Source: a virus
Reading direction: 5' to 3' (one strand)
DNA: 49,646 nt
Virus record (IMG/VR): IMGVR_UViG_3300025889_000181
Location: 1-49,646 of that record
Position numbers and translations under genes: made by a program. Every line of letters begins with the position of its first letter. Position 1 is the first letter of the stretch. A model generated the notes under the pieces. The model was not told where the DNA came from. It saw only the letters and a list, made by a program, of their open reading frames with translations, and made no database searches. Positions 39,296-46,893 of the stretch are shown here, piece after piece.

Positions 39296-39673
39296 ATGAG
39301 CGAAACTGCTCAGCAACTAGAGACCAAAGAGTCTCGAAACGCAAACCAACTTCCTGAGCCTAAAGGCTATAAGATTTTGATTGCGCTACCAGATCCCGAT
39401 TCAGAATATGATGGCGGGATAATTAAATCCAAGAAAACTCTTCAGGAAGAAGAGCTTGGTTCTATCTGCGGGATGGTTCTTAAAATGGGGCCAGATTGCT
39501 ACAAAGATGCGAATAGATTCCCTTCTGGTTCTTTTTGTGAAGAGGGCGATTGGATCATTATGAGGTCTTACTCAGGTACTCGATTCAAAGTTCACGGCAA
39601 AGAGTTCCGGTTAATAAACGATGACAGCGTTGAAGCTGTAGTTGAAGACCCAAGGGGGATCGTAAAAGCATGA
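39296..39673 (+). CDS. GroES-like co-chaperonin
   Basis: 125 residues with AAGGAG ribosome site. L-P-E-P-K-G-Y-K-I-L-I-A-L-P, G-G-I-I-K-S, G-M-V-L-K-M-G-P-D, F-C-E-E-G-D-W-I-I-M-R-S-Y-S-G-T and K-E-F-R-L-I-N-D-D-S follow the Cpn10 beta-barrel plan (start strand, mobile loop, G-D-x-V box). Phage GroES proteins such as T4 gp31 help host GroEL fold the capsid protein. Position between portal and scaffold fits that. Its leader carries two tandem hairpins that may tune expression. Overlaps the scaffold start (ATGA). Confidence 0.8.
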   Translation: MSETAQQLETKESRNANQLPEPKGYKILIALPDPDSEYDGGIIKSKKTLQEEELGSICGMVLKMGPDCYKDANRFPSGSFCEEGDWIIMRSYSGTRFKVHGKEFRLINDDSVEAVVEDPRGIVKA

Positions 39674-40725
39674 GTGAAGCAATAGAAGATCAAGTTCCTG
39701 AGGAACAAGATAGCTCTCATAGCGCAGAAGAAAAATTTTTCGGCATAAAAACTACGCACGAAAAAAAGAAACAAGCCGAAACGGGCTCTGAGTCTAGCGA
39801 GTACGAGTTTGAAATTATTGATGACCGTCCTCAAAAAGACAGGAGACCCGCTAAAGCTTCGCAAAGTTCTAGTGATGACGACGAAGAGCTTGGCCAGTAT
39901 TCTGATAAAGTTCAGAAAAGGCTTAATAAACTTAAGTTTGATTATCATGAAGAGCGCCGTCAGCGAGAATCCGCAGAAAGAATGCGAGAAGAAGCTGTCA
40001 GGGTTGCTCAGCAATATGCAAATAAAGCTCAAGAGCAAGAGTCTCTAATAAGTAGAGGCGAAGCAGCATTAGTTGAGCAGATTAGAGAAAGAGCCCACTT
40101 AAGATTAGAGCAAGCAAAAGAAGGCTACCGTAAAGCTTATGAAGAAGGCGATACGGATGGAGTAGTAAATACTCAAGAGCAAATGCTTAAAGCTCAAACA
40201 GAGTTATCTGAGATTGAAAGGTATAGAAACAACCTAAGCAATCAAGCTCAGAACGCTCAGGCTGCTCAACAACAAGCGTATCAGCAAGATATTGCAAGAA
40301 GAGCTGCTCAAAACGTAGCTGCTCAACAACAAGTTCGGCCACAAGTTACACCAGAAGCAGAGCAATGGGCTCAAAAAAATAACTGGTTTATGGCTGAAGG
40401 TTATGAAGATATGACTGCGTTAGCCTATGGGGCACATACGCAAGCTGTTCGATCAGGCATTGATGTAAGATCAAGAGAGTATTTTGATTACATAGATAAC
40501 AAAGTAAGATCAGCATTTCCAGATTACGATTGGTCGGATTCAAGCGATACAAATGGCCGTAGCGCGACCGTGACGACTAATCGACCCTCGACGGTGGTGG
40601 CACCTTCCGCAAGGAATAATGGTGCTAAACCGCGCAAAGTACGGTTAACGGCCACTCAAGTAGCCCTCGCCAAGCGACTTGGGTTAACAAATGAACAGTA
40701 TGCCCGACACGCCGAGATGCTCTAA
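39670..40725 (+). CDS. Scaffolding protein
   Basis: 351 residues. Acidic, disordered N-terminus (about 1-85), then long coiled helices (Y-H-E-E-R-R-Q-R-E-S-A-E-R-M-R-E-E-A) and a Gln/Ala-rich stretch, with a basic C-terminus (K-P-R-K-V-R-L-T-A-T-Q-V-A-L-A-K-R-L-G-L). This is the usual scaffold layout, with a basic helix that docks on the capsid protein. Encoded between the co-chaperonin and the decoration/capsid genes. A moderate match to known scaffolds of marine podoviruses by layout. Confidence 0.75.
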   Translation: MSEAIEDQVPEEQDSSHSAEEKFFGIKTTHEKKKQAETGSESSEYEFEIIDDRPQKDRRPAKASQSSSDDDEELGQYSDKVQKRLNKLKFDYHEERRQRESAERMREEAVRVAQQYANKAQEQESLISRGEAALVEQIRERAHLRLEQAKEGYRKAYEEGDTDGVVNTQEQMLKAQTELSEIERYRNNLSNQAQNAQAAQQQAYQQDIARRAAQNVAAQQQVRPQVTPEAEQWAQKNNWFMAEGYEDMTALAYGAHTQAVRSGIDVRSREYFDYIDNKVRSAFPDYDWSDSSDTNGRSATVTTNRPSTVVAPSARNNGAKPRKVRLTATQVALAKRLGLTNEQYARHAEML

Positions 40726-40738
40726 AAGGAGAATGGTA

Positions 40739-41194
40739 ATGGCAACAGAGCGCACCCCTAGAGAAAGCGACACGCGAAAAGAAGAACAGTATCGACCAGA
40801 TGATAGTTGGTCACCGGCATCTATTTTGCCTGAACCCACGCCTCAAGATGGTTGGACGTTCCGTTGGATTCGGACTAGTATTCTGGGTCAAGCTGACAAT
40901 ACAAATGTTTCTAGGTCAATGAGAGAAGGTTGGATTCCTGTAAAGGCAGAAGATCATCCAGAGCTAGAAATTCAGTCAGACTTGAACTCAAGATTTGTAG
41001 GCAATGTTGAAGTTGGCGGTTTATTGCTTTGTAAAGCTCCTTCGGAGAAGATCAATGCACGAACCAGACACTTCGAAAAGGTCGCATCAAATCAGATGGA
41101 GTCTGTTGATAACAACTTCTTGCGTGAAAATGACCCTCGTATGCCGCTTATGAAACCTGAGCGAAATACGAGAACAACATTCGGCAGAAGTTAA
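40739..41194 (+). CDS. Virion-associated protein, function unknown
   Basis: 151 residues from the ATG at 40739, placed seven bases after AAGGAG; the ATG at 40733 is too close and one at 40691 lies inside the scaffold. D-G-W-T-F-R-W-I-R-T-S-I-L-G-Q-A-D-N-T-N-V then G-W-I-P-V-K-A-E-D-H-P is a recurring motif in marine phage proteins located between scaffold and capsid. Charged, no membrane segment. Structural role inferred. Confidence 0.65.
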   Translation: MATERTPRESDTRKEEQYRPDDSWSPASILPEPTPQDGWTFRWIRTSILGQADNTNVSRSMREGWIPVKAEDHPELEIQSDLNSRFVGNVEVGGLLLCKAPSEKINARTRHFEKVASNQMESVDNNFLRENDPRMPLMKPERNTRTTFGRS

Positions 41195-41233
41195 ACTCGA
41201 AAGAGAGGCTTCTAATTAGTAAGGAGGCCAAAA

Positions 41234-41821
41234 ATGGCTACTACTGCAACCCCAATGGGTGCAGAACCTACTGATACTCTTAGTGCTAGCGGCTCTTTTA
41301 CAGGAAAAGTTCGGCATATTAAGATTGCAAGTGGTTACGGCACCGCTATATTTTACGGCGATTTTGTAAAACTCGTAGCAGCAGGAACTGTAGAAAAAGA
41401 AACTACCACTGACGCAGCAGGAACCCCTGCCTTTGTCGGTGTTTTTGTAGGTTGTTCTTACACAGATCCCAACACCAATCAACTAACGTTCTCTCAGTAT
41501 TTCCCAGCGTCTACTGCCGCTTCGGATATCATGGCGTATGTTGTAGACGATCCCAATGTATTGTTCCGCATGCAAGCGGACGGCTCTTTAGCCCAAACAA
41601 ATCTTGGGAATAACATTGACGTAGCCTACACGGCTGGCTCAACTAGCATTGGACGTAGCAGAAATGCTGCTGACCAAAGCACCGCAGGAACAACTGCAAC
41701 ATTGCCTTTCCGCATTGTTGACTTTGTTGACGGGCCAGACAGTGCTATAGGCGATGCTTACACGGACATCATTATGAAGTTCAACGTAGGTCATCAGTAC
41801 GACAATACAACTGGCATTTAA
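41234..41821 (+). CDS. Capsid decoration-type protein
   Basis: 195 residues, strong AAGGAGG ribosome site. Almost all beta strand and Gly/Ala/Thr-rich (V-R-H-I-K-I-A-S-G-Y-G-T-A-I-F-Y-G-D-F-V-K-L, A-F-V-G-V-F-V-G-C-S-Y). Immediately before the capsid gene and with a similarly strong translation signal, as expected for an abundant decoration or cement protein. No family assigned with certainty. Confidence 0.65.
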   Translation: MATTATPMGAEPTDTLSASGSFTGKVRHIKIASGYGTAIFYGDFVKLVAAGTVEKETTTDAAGTPAFVGVFVGCSYTDPNTNQLTFSQYFPASTAASDIMAYVVDDPNVLFRMQADGSLAQTNLGNNIDVAYTAGSTSIGRSRNAADQSTAGTTATLPFRIVDFVDGPDSAIGDAYTDIIMKFNVGHQYDNTTGI

Positions 41822-41834
41822 GGAGAATTAAGTA

Positions 41835-42773
41835 ATGGCTATTTCAAGAGCGCAAATGCTTAAAGAACTCCTGCCGGGGCTTAATGCTCTTTTTGGCTTG
41901 GAGTACGAAAAATACGAAGATGAACACACTCTCATTTATGAGACTGAAAGTTCTGATCGTTCTTTTGAAGAAGAAGTAAAGCTGTCTGGATTCGCTGCTG
42001 CACCAGTCAAAGCTGAAGGCGCTGCCATCAGTTATGATTCTGCACAAGAATCTTTCACGGCTCGCTACAATCATGAAACAATTGCTATGGGCTTTAGTAT
42101 TACCGAAGAAGCTATGGAAGATAACTTGTATGACTCATTGTCTGCTCGTTATACCAAGGCTCTTGCCCGCGCTATGGCATACACTAAGCAAGTTAAGTCG
42201 GTATTCCCTCTTAACAATGGCTTCTCTAATAGTTATCAGTCTGGGGACGGTGTAAACCTGTTCACTGCTTCTGGTGACGGAGTTACCGGTGGCGATGGTC
42301 ACCCATTGGTTAGTGGCGGCAAAAACAACAACCGTCCTGTGACGGCTGCTGACCTCAATGAAACGTCTTTGGAAAATGCAATTATTGACATTGCTGCCTT
42401 CACTGACGAAAGAGGCTTGTTAATTGCTGCGCGTCCTCGTCGCTTGATTGTACCACCCGCTTTGATGTTTACAGCAGATCGTCTGTTGGAATCTACTCAG
42501 CGAGTTGGCACGGCGGACAACGACATTAACGCTATTCGTAACATGGGCGCAATCCCAGAAGGTTACAGCGTTAACCACTATCTGACCGATAGCAATGCTT
42601 TCTTTATCATTACGGATATTCCTAATGGTATGAAGCACTTTGAACGGACTCCACTCGAAACTTCTATGGATGGTGACTTCGATACAGGTAACGTGCGCTA
42701 TAAGGCGCGTGAACGTTACTCCTTCGGGGTTTCTGATCCACTTGGAATTTACGGGTCTCCCGGTTCAAGTTAA
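41835..42773 (+). CDS. Major capsid protein (HK97 fold expected)
   Basis: 312 residues. F-E-E-E-V-K-L-S-G-F-A-A-A-P, then Y-D-S-A-Q-E-S-F-T-A-R-Y-N-H-E-T-I-A-M-G-F-S-I-T-E-E-A-M-E-D, P-R-R-L-I-V-P-P-A-L-M-F-T-A and a C-terminal V-R-Y-K-A-R-E-R-Y-S-F-G follow the E-loop, spine helix and P-domain order of capsid proteins. Length is typical. Codon choice is richer in preferred codons than the neighbours (for example CGT/CGC for Arg), and a terminator follows, both fitting very high expression. Confidence 0.88.
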   Translation: MAISRAQMLKELLPGLNALFGLEYEKYEDEHTLIYETESSDRSFEEEVKLSGFAAAPVKAEGAAISYDSAQESFTARYNHETIAMGFSITEEAMEDNLYDSLSARYTKALARAMAYTKQVKSVFPLNNGFSNSYQSGDGVNLFTASGDGVTGGDGHPLVSGGKNNNRPVTAADLNETSLENAIIDIAAFTDERGLLIAARPRRLIVPPALMFTADRLLESTQRVGTADNDINAIRNMGAIPEGYSVNHYLTDSNAFFIITDIPNGMKHFERTPLETSMDGDFDTGNVRYKARERYSFGVSDPLGIYGSPGSS

Positions 42774-42778
42774 ACTTA

Positions 42779-42801
42779 AGGGGGGCATTAGCCCCCTTTT
42801 T
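42779..42801 (+). terminator. Rho-independent terminator after the capsid gene
   Basis: GGGGGC (42781-42786) pairs with GCCCCC (42791-42796) around ATTA, followed by TTTTTG. It likely limits transcription beyond the capsid gene so that capsid mRNA is most abundant. Confidence 0.85.
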
Positions 42802-42822
42802 GTTATATTCTTTCCTGACAGA

Positions 42823-42838
42823 TGTTTCATGTGAAACA
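42823..42838. promoter_or_regulatory. parS-like 16-bp palindromic site
   Basis: TGTTTCATGTGAAACA differs from the bacterial chromosomal parS consensus TGTTTCACGTGAAACA by one central base, and is flanked by CTGACA on both sides. It lies between the capsid terminator and the next gene. Bacterial ParB proteins bind parS. A regulatory palindrome of another kind is the alternative. No parB gene is seen here. Confidence 0.45.
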
Positions 42839-42866
42839 CTGACAATCCCAAGACAGGAGAAATCAC

Positions 42867-43331
42867 ATGGGAACTACTACTTTTTCAGGCCCTATCAAGG
42901 CTGGAACTATTAAGGAAACTACTGGCACGACAGTAGGTGAAGACAAGGCTAACGTTGGTTTTGTGCTTATGGCGCAAAGCGCAAACGTGGTTTTTGGCGA
43001 TGACGGCACTACAACTGTTGTTGCAACACTTCCCGCAAACAGCCAGATTTTTCAAATCACAGTCGATGTGACCACCGCATTCGATGCTGGAACCACCAAC
43101 ACATTTGACCTTGGTGACGGCTCTACTGCAAACAAGTATGCAGACGCGCTGGACGTTAGTGCGCAGGCTCGTGTATTAGCGACATCTGACGTTTCGCAAA
43201 TTGGAAACTTGGTCGACATCGGCACCTCTGACGTAGATGTGACGGTTACATACAACCAGACTGGCACTGCGGCTACCGCAGGTGCGGCCACTGTTACTGT
43301 CCTGTACGCGCAAAACCGTAACCTCTCATAA
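42867..43331 (+). CDS. Beta-rich head protein, decoration-type
   Basis: 154 residues with AGGAG ribosome site. Opens M-G-T-T-T-F-S-G-P-I-K-A-G-T-I-K-E-T-T-G, a widespread opening of small capsid-associated proteins, followed by alternating strands. The region A-N-V-V-F-G-D-D-G-T-T-T-V-V-A-T-L-P resembles decoration proteins. Codons are rich in C/G third positions compared with tail genes, suggesting high expression. Confidence 0.7.
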   Translation: MGTTTFSGPIKAGTIKETTGTTVGEDKANVGFVLMAQSANVVFGDDGTTTVVATLPANSQIFQITVDVTTAFDAGTTNTFDLGDGSTANKYADALDVSAQARVLATSDVSQIGNLVDIGTSDVDVTVTYNQTGTAATAGAATVTVLYAQNRNLS

Positions 43332-43342
43332 GGAGGTAACCC

Positions 43343-43879
43343 GTGGATAGTTTATCTCAAGTATTTCAGGGGCATCGGCATGAGAGCGGCTTCGTCGCTT
43401 TCGGTCGGCATCGCCTGAAGGAGTTTAGCGTCATAGGTACGGCCTCTGCGGGAACTTTCGTAGTGTTCGATACCGACACGGCTCCAGAAACAGGGACTTA
43501 TGCTCAGTCTGGGGCGACAGTCACGGTCACTGATACAGGCCACGGCTTGTCTACGGGTGATGTTGTTGGGATCAATTTTGCTGTAGGGACAGGCGGCACC
43601 GCACAACCGGGTAATTATCCGATTACTGTGACAACCGCTAATGCATTTACGGTAGAGATGTTGAACTCAGACACCATTACAGGCACCCCAGCTTGTCAAT
43701 ATGTTGCGAATAGCGGCTCAACCCAGAAAGCACCAAAACGCTGGATTATGTCCAAACATACGTCTGCGGCAGACACTTTTGCCAATGTGTTTCAGGTGCC
43801 CAACAGTGGATTTATTGTCAGAAACGGAATTTATTTTTTGATGACAAACCTCACTGAAGCAGACGTTTTCTACGAGTAA
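43343..43879 (+). CDS. Beta-rich structural protein
   Basis: 178 residues from a GTG start preceded by GGAGG. The middle holds A-T-V-T-V-T-D-T-G-H-G-L-S-T-G-D-V-V-G-I-N-F and Y-P-I-T-V-T-T-A-N-A-F-T-V-E-M, a beta domain pattern found in many virion proteins and in shortened form in the 616-aa tail protein here. N-terminus G-H-R-H-E-S-G-F-V-A-F-G-R-H-R-L-K-E is unusual. Probably a head or head-tail component. Confidence 0.65.
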   Translation: MDSLSQVFQGHRHESGFVAFGRHRLKEFSVIGTASAGTFVVFDTDTAPETGTYAQSGATVTVTDTGHGLSTGDVVGINFAVGTGGTAQPGNYPITVTTANAFTVEMLNSDTITGTPACQYVANSGSTQKAPKRWIMSKHTSAADTFANVFQVPNSGFIVRNGIYFLMTNLTEADVFYE

Positions 43880-43882
43880 GTT

Positions 43883-44080
43883 GTGGCCGCCAAGAAACCA
43901 GCTAAGAAAAAGTCAACAGTCAATAAGGCAGGCAACTACACGAAGCCCGCTCTGCGTAAGCGACTGTTTAACCAGATCAAGGCTGGCGGTAAGGGCGGCA
44001 AACCCGGTCAGTGGTCTGCGCGTAAAGCGCAGATGCTGGCCAAAAAGTACAAAGAGTCTGGTGGAGGCTACAGGGACTAA
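43883..44080 (+). CDS. Lys-rich small virion-associated protein
   Basis: 65 residues from a GTG start. Basic N-terminus A-K-K-P-A-K-K-K-S, then N-Y-T-K-P-A-L-R-K-R-L-F-N-Q-I-K-A-G, and K-G-G-K-P-G-Q-W-S-A-R-K-A-Q-M-L-A-K-K-Y. This is a recurrent small protein in marine phages. First of four consecutive very basic small genes, which suggests DNA-binding or head-interior proteins. Function not established. Confidence 0.7.
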   Translation: MAAKKPAKKKSTVNKAGNYTKPALRKRLFNQIKAGGKGGKPGQWSARKAQMLAKKYKESGGGYRD

Positions 44081-44334
44081 TGGCCCTGAAGAAGTCTCAG
44101 AAGTCCCTTAAGAAGTGGACAAAGGAAGAATGGGGGACTAAGTCTGGAAAGCCCTCAACTCAAGGGAAGAAAGCCACAGGTGAACGATATCTTCCAAAAA
44201 AAGCTAGGAAAGCTTTGACTGATAAAGAGTATGCGGCTACTTCTAAAAAGAAAAGAGCCGATACAAAAAAAGGCAAGCAGCATTCTAAGCAACCAAAGAA
44301 GATAGCTAAAAAAACTGCGAGGCATCGTGAATGA
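44080..44334 (+). CDS. DUF5872-like basic protein
   Basis: 84 residues, TAATG-coupled. L-K-K-W-T-K-E-E-W-G-T-K-S-G-K-P-S, G-E-R-Y-L-P-K-K-A-R-K-A-L and G-K-Q-H-S-K-Q-P-K-K match the general DUF5872 pattern found in phages and in some aquatic bacteria. Extremely Lys-rich. Role unknown; genome condensation in the capsid is a possibility only. Confidence 0.7.
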   Translation: MALKKSQKSLKKWTKEEWGTKSGKPSTQGKKATGERYLPKKARKALTDKEYAATSKKKRADTKKGKQHSKQPKKIAKKTARHRE

Positions 44335-44663
44335 GTTTGACTGATGCAGAAAAAAATCGTTTAAAAAAAGCAGGTGTTTCTGGTTTAAATAAGCCAAAAA
44401 GAACTCCCAGCCATCCAACAAAAAAGGGTGTTGTAGCAATAAGAGATGATGGCAAAGTTCGAATTATTAGATTTGGTGACCAAAAAATGGGTCACAATTA
44501 TTCTGCAGAAGCTAGAAAATCATTCAAAGCAAGGCATGCCAAAAATATAAAGAAAGGCAAGACTAGCGCAGCTTACTGGGCGAATAAACTTTTTTGGTCA
44601 GGAAAAGGCGGCAGCAAAAAAAGCCCGCCGAAAAATCAAAAACAAAAATTTGGAGGCAAATAA
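44331..44663 (+). CDS. Basic phage protein
   Basis: 110 residues overlapping its neighbours by 4 bases and by TAATG. T-P-S-H-P-T-K-K-G-V-V-A-I-R-D-D-G-K, I-I-R-F-G-D-Q-K-M-G and A-R-H-A-K-N-I-K-K-G-K-T-S-A-A-Y-W-A-N-K form a recognisable pattern in marine phage genomes. Strongly basic with a small strand-rich core. May be a DNA-binding virion protein; not proven. Confidence 0.7.
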   Translation: MSLTDAEKNRLKKAGVSGLNKPKRTPSHPTKKGVVAIRDDGKVRIIRFGDQKMGHNYSAEARKSFKARHAKNIKKGKTSAAYWANKLFWSGKGGSKKSPPKNQKQKFGGK

Positions 44664-44941
44664 TGGGTTTAAAATTATCAGATGTTTCTCCGGTAGCGTC
44701 CCTAATCAAAGGGGAAGGGTTAATAGAGCATGCAGGAATTATTCCATCGTTGCTTACTAGAAGGCAAGATGATAAGCGAGAGGCTAGAGAAAAACTTGCA
44801 AAAGAAACTGAGGCTGCAGAAAAATTAAAACTAAAATCAGCTATAGATGGGGCTGCAAAAATGCGTTCTGGAGGGCGAACCAGATCAAAACCCATTGATG
44901 GCGTAGCTATTCGCGGAAAGACTAAAGGTCGATTTGTGTAA
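44663..44941 (+). CDS. Small basic protein with G-K-T-K-G-R tail
   Basis: 92 residues from the ATG at 44663 (GGAGG upstream). Mid part is charged helix (R-R-Q-D-D-K-R-E-A-R-E-K-L-A-K-E-T-E); the end K-P-I-D-G-V-A-I-R-G-K-T-K-G-R-F-V is a motif shared in spirit with the 92-aa protein at 36289. Last of the basic gene cluster. Function unknown. Confidence 0.65.
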   Translation: MGLKLSDVSPVASLIKGEGLIEHAGIIPSLLTRRQDDKREAREKLAKETEAAEKLKLKSAIDGAAKMRSGGRTRSKPIDGVAIRGKTKGRFV

Positions 44942-45633
44942 TGGCTACCAGCGGCACATTTGCATTTAATCTAGATCTTGGAGAGGCTATTGAAGAAGCC
45001 TTTGAAAGAGCTGGGTTAGAGCTTCGCAGCGGGTATGATTATAAAACCGCTAGAAGAAGCATTGATTTGCTTATGCTTGAATGGCAAAACCGTGGGCTAA
45101 ATCTTTGGACTGTCAAGTTTAATACTTTAGTTTTAACCCCCGGAACTAACTCTTACACTTTAGATGGAAAAATATTTGATATTGTTGAGGCTTTTCTTAG
45201 AACAGATGCTGGGGACACTCAAAGCCAGTTTGATCAAAGCATGTCTAGGATTTCAATAAGCCAGTATTCTCACTTGTCAAATAAGCTTACTCAATCTAAA
45301 CCTCTTGAGTATTACGTTCAAAGAACGCCAACAGGAATTACTGTAAACCTTTGGCCAACGCCTGATAGCCAAGAAACATATACATTTGGCTACTACTACA
45401 TGGAGCGGATTGAAGATTCTGGCAAACCTGCAAGTAATAATATGGACATTCCTGCTCGATACCTTCCTTGTTTTGTTGCAGGACTAGCTTATAATTTATC
45501 TGTTAAGTATCCAGAGGTTGCTGACAGAGCGGCTCTTCTTAAGGGAGAGTATCAAGAGCAGTGGGATATAGCTTCTGATGCAGCCAGAGAAAAAGCTTCT
45601 CTGTTTATTGCACCCGGAGGGTATAAGTTTTGA
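44941..45633 (+). CDS. Head-to-tail adaptor, P22 gp4-like
   Basis: 230 residues. I-E-E-A-F-E-R-A-G-L-E-L-R-S-G-Y-D-Y-K-T-A-R-R-S-I-D-L-L, L-E-W-Q-N-R-G-L-N-L-W-T-V and P-R-Y-L-P-C-F-V-A-G-L-A-Y-N-L-S-V-K-Y match the tail accessory factor gp4 group (helical ring protein under the portal). Position after head genes and before other tail genes fits. gp4 of P22 also has lysozyme activity; no such motif is evident here. Confidence 0.75.
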   Translation: MATSGTFAFNLDLGEAIEEAFERAGLELRSGYDYKTARRSIDLLMLEWQNRGLNLWTVKFNTLVLTPGTNSYTLDGKIFDIVEAFLRTDAGDTQSQFDQSMSRISISQYSHLSNKLTQSKPLEYYVQRTPTGITVNLWPTPDSQETYTFGYYYMERIEDSGKPASNNMDIPARYLPCFVAGLAYNLSVKYPEVADRAALLKGEYQEQWDIASDAAREKASLFIAPGGYKF

Positions 45634-45968
45634 GCTATGCTAGCGGAAAATACGCTTTTGGTTATTGCGACAGGACAGGGTTTAGATACCCTAAAAAAGA
45701 TCTTGTAGAGCAAATTGTTAACCAAAGACCAACTGGGCTGCTTGTTGGTAAAGATGTTGTTGACGAAGATCAACCACAACTTCAGTTAGGCAGGGTTCGT
45801 GTTGACGATCCTCAAGCATTAAGAAACCCAAGACCTGATCAATCTTTGCAAGAAAGCAGAAAGTTTTTTGCGTGGAATCCAGTTGGCGGCGGCGTTACTG
45901 CACTTGGAAGCCGTACTGTTGGATTAGATATTACAGGTCAAATAGGCAATGTAACGGTGGTGACGTAA
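45630..45968 (+). CDS. Conserved small neck/tail protein
   Basis: 112 residues from a TTG that overlaps the gp4-like stop (TTGA), with GGAGG upstream. C-D-R-T-G-F-R-Y-P-K-K-D-L, P-Q-L-Q-L-G-R-V-R-V-D-D-P-Q-A-L-R-N-P-R-P-D is a pattern recurrent in phage neck regions. In many relatives the first part carries a zinc-type C-x2-C pair; here only one Cys (residue 13) remains, so metal binding may be lost. Structural role inferred. Confidence 0.7.
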   Translation: MSYASGKYAFGYCDRTGFRYPKKDLVEQIVNQRPTGLLVGKDVVDEDQPQLQLGRVRVDDPQALRNPRPDQSLQESRKFFAWNPVGGGVTALGSRTVGLDITGQIGNVTVVT

Positions 45969-46606
45969 TGGCGTGGACATTTACAACACTTAAGCAAGCT
46001 ATTCAAGATTATACGCAAAACAGTGAAACAACCTTTGTTAACAACTTATCAGTAATTATTACTCAAGCTGAAGACAGGATTCTTAAATCTGTGCAATTAC
46101 CGGATTTTAGGAAAAACTCTTTAGGAACAACAACTTCTGCCATTTCTTATTTAGCAACCCCTGATGATTTTTTAGCTCCATACTCCTTGGCTATTGATAA
46201 TAGTGGCTATGAGTTTTTGTTATTTAAAGACGTAAACTTTATCAGAGAAGCATATCCAGACTCTTCAACTCAAGGAGTTCCAAAGTATTATGGTTTGTTT
46301 TCTGATGCCAACTTTATTATTGGGCCCACGCCACAAAGCAATTATGTTGTAGAGCTTCATTATTTTTATAAGCCTGAGTCTATAACAACCTCTGCAGATG
46401 GTACTAGTTGGTTAGGGACTAACGCAGAGAGCAGTCTCCTTTATGGTTCTCTCTTAGAGGCGTATACCTTTATGAAAGGAAACCCAGAGCTTATGCAGGT
46501 TTATAACACTAGGTATATGGAGGCTCTTGAAAACCTCAAATCCCTTGGAGAAGGCTACAGCACTACGGATAGTTACAGGTCTGGATCTGTGAGGGCGGCT
46601 AGATAA
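45968..46606 (+). CDS. Tail adaptor protein, SU10-type
   Basis: 212 residues from the ATG at 45968 (TAATG overlap). L-K-Q-A-I-Q-D-Y-T-Q-N-S-E-T-T-F, I-I-T-Q-A-E-D-R-I-L-K-S, L-A-T-P-D-D-F-L-A-P and P-K-Y-Y-G-L-F-S-D-A-N-F-I-I-G-P-T-P follow the SU10-type phage adaptor pattern that forms a ring between portal and tail. Together with the gp4-like gene it gives a podovirus neck. Confidence 0.75.
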   Translation: MAWTFTTLKQAIQDYTQNSETTFVNNLSVIITQAEDRILKSVQLPDFRKNSLGTTTSAISYLATPDDFLAPYSLAIDNSGYEFLLFKDVNFIREAYPDSSTQGVPKYYGLFSDANFIIGPTPQSNYVVELHYFYKPESITTSADGTSWLGTNAESSLLYGSLLEAYTFMKGNPELMQVYNTRYMEALENLKSLGEGYSTTDSYRSGSVRAAR

Positions 46607-46893
46607 TGTTTGATATTTCTGTTGGGAGCGTTGGTTCTGTTAGAGTTTTAACAACAAATAACAAAGGTCTTTCTGTAGAGCATTGGGCCGATAGAGCTAC
46701 AAGCACTATAATATCTGTAGGCGACAAAAGTCATCCGCTTATTTCTGAGCAAGCTGAAGTCTTTAAGGGCCAAATAAAAGAAGTTATTTCTTTTTATATG
46801 AAAGAAGCAATCAATAGCAACAAAACAACAATGATTGCTGAACTAGAATCTAAAGGCTATTCGGAAATAGCAGAAATAATAAGGAGTTTATAA
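46606..46893 (+). CDS. Conserved small late protein
   Basis: 95 residues, TAATG-coupled both ends. V-E-H-W-A-D-R-A-T-S-T-I-I-S-V-G followed by I-S-E-Q-A-E-V-F-K-G-Q-I-K-E-V-I-S-F-Y-M recurs in phage tail regions as a small helical protein of unknown function. Probably a tail chaperone or minor structural protein. Confidence 0.7.
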   Translation: MFDISVGSVGSVRVLTTNNKGLSVEHWADRATSTIISVGDKSHPLISEQAEVFKGQIKEVISFYMKEAINSNKTTMIAELESKGYSEIAEIIRSL

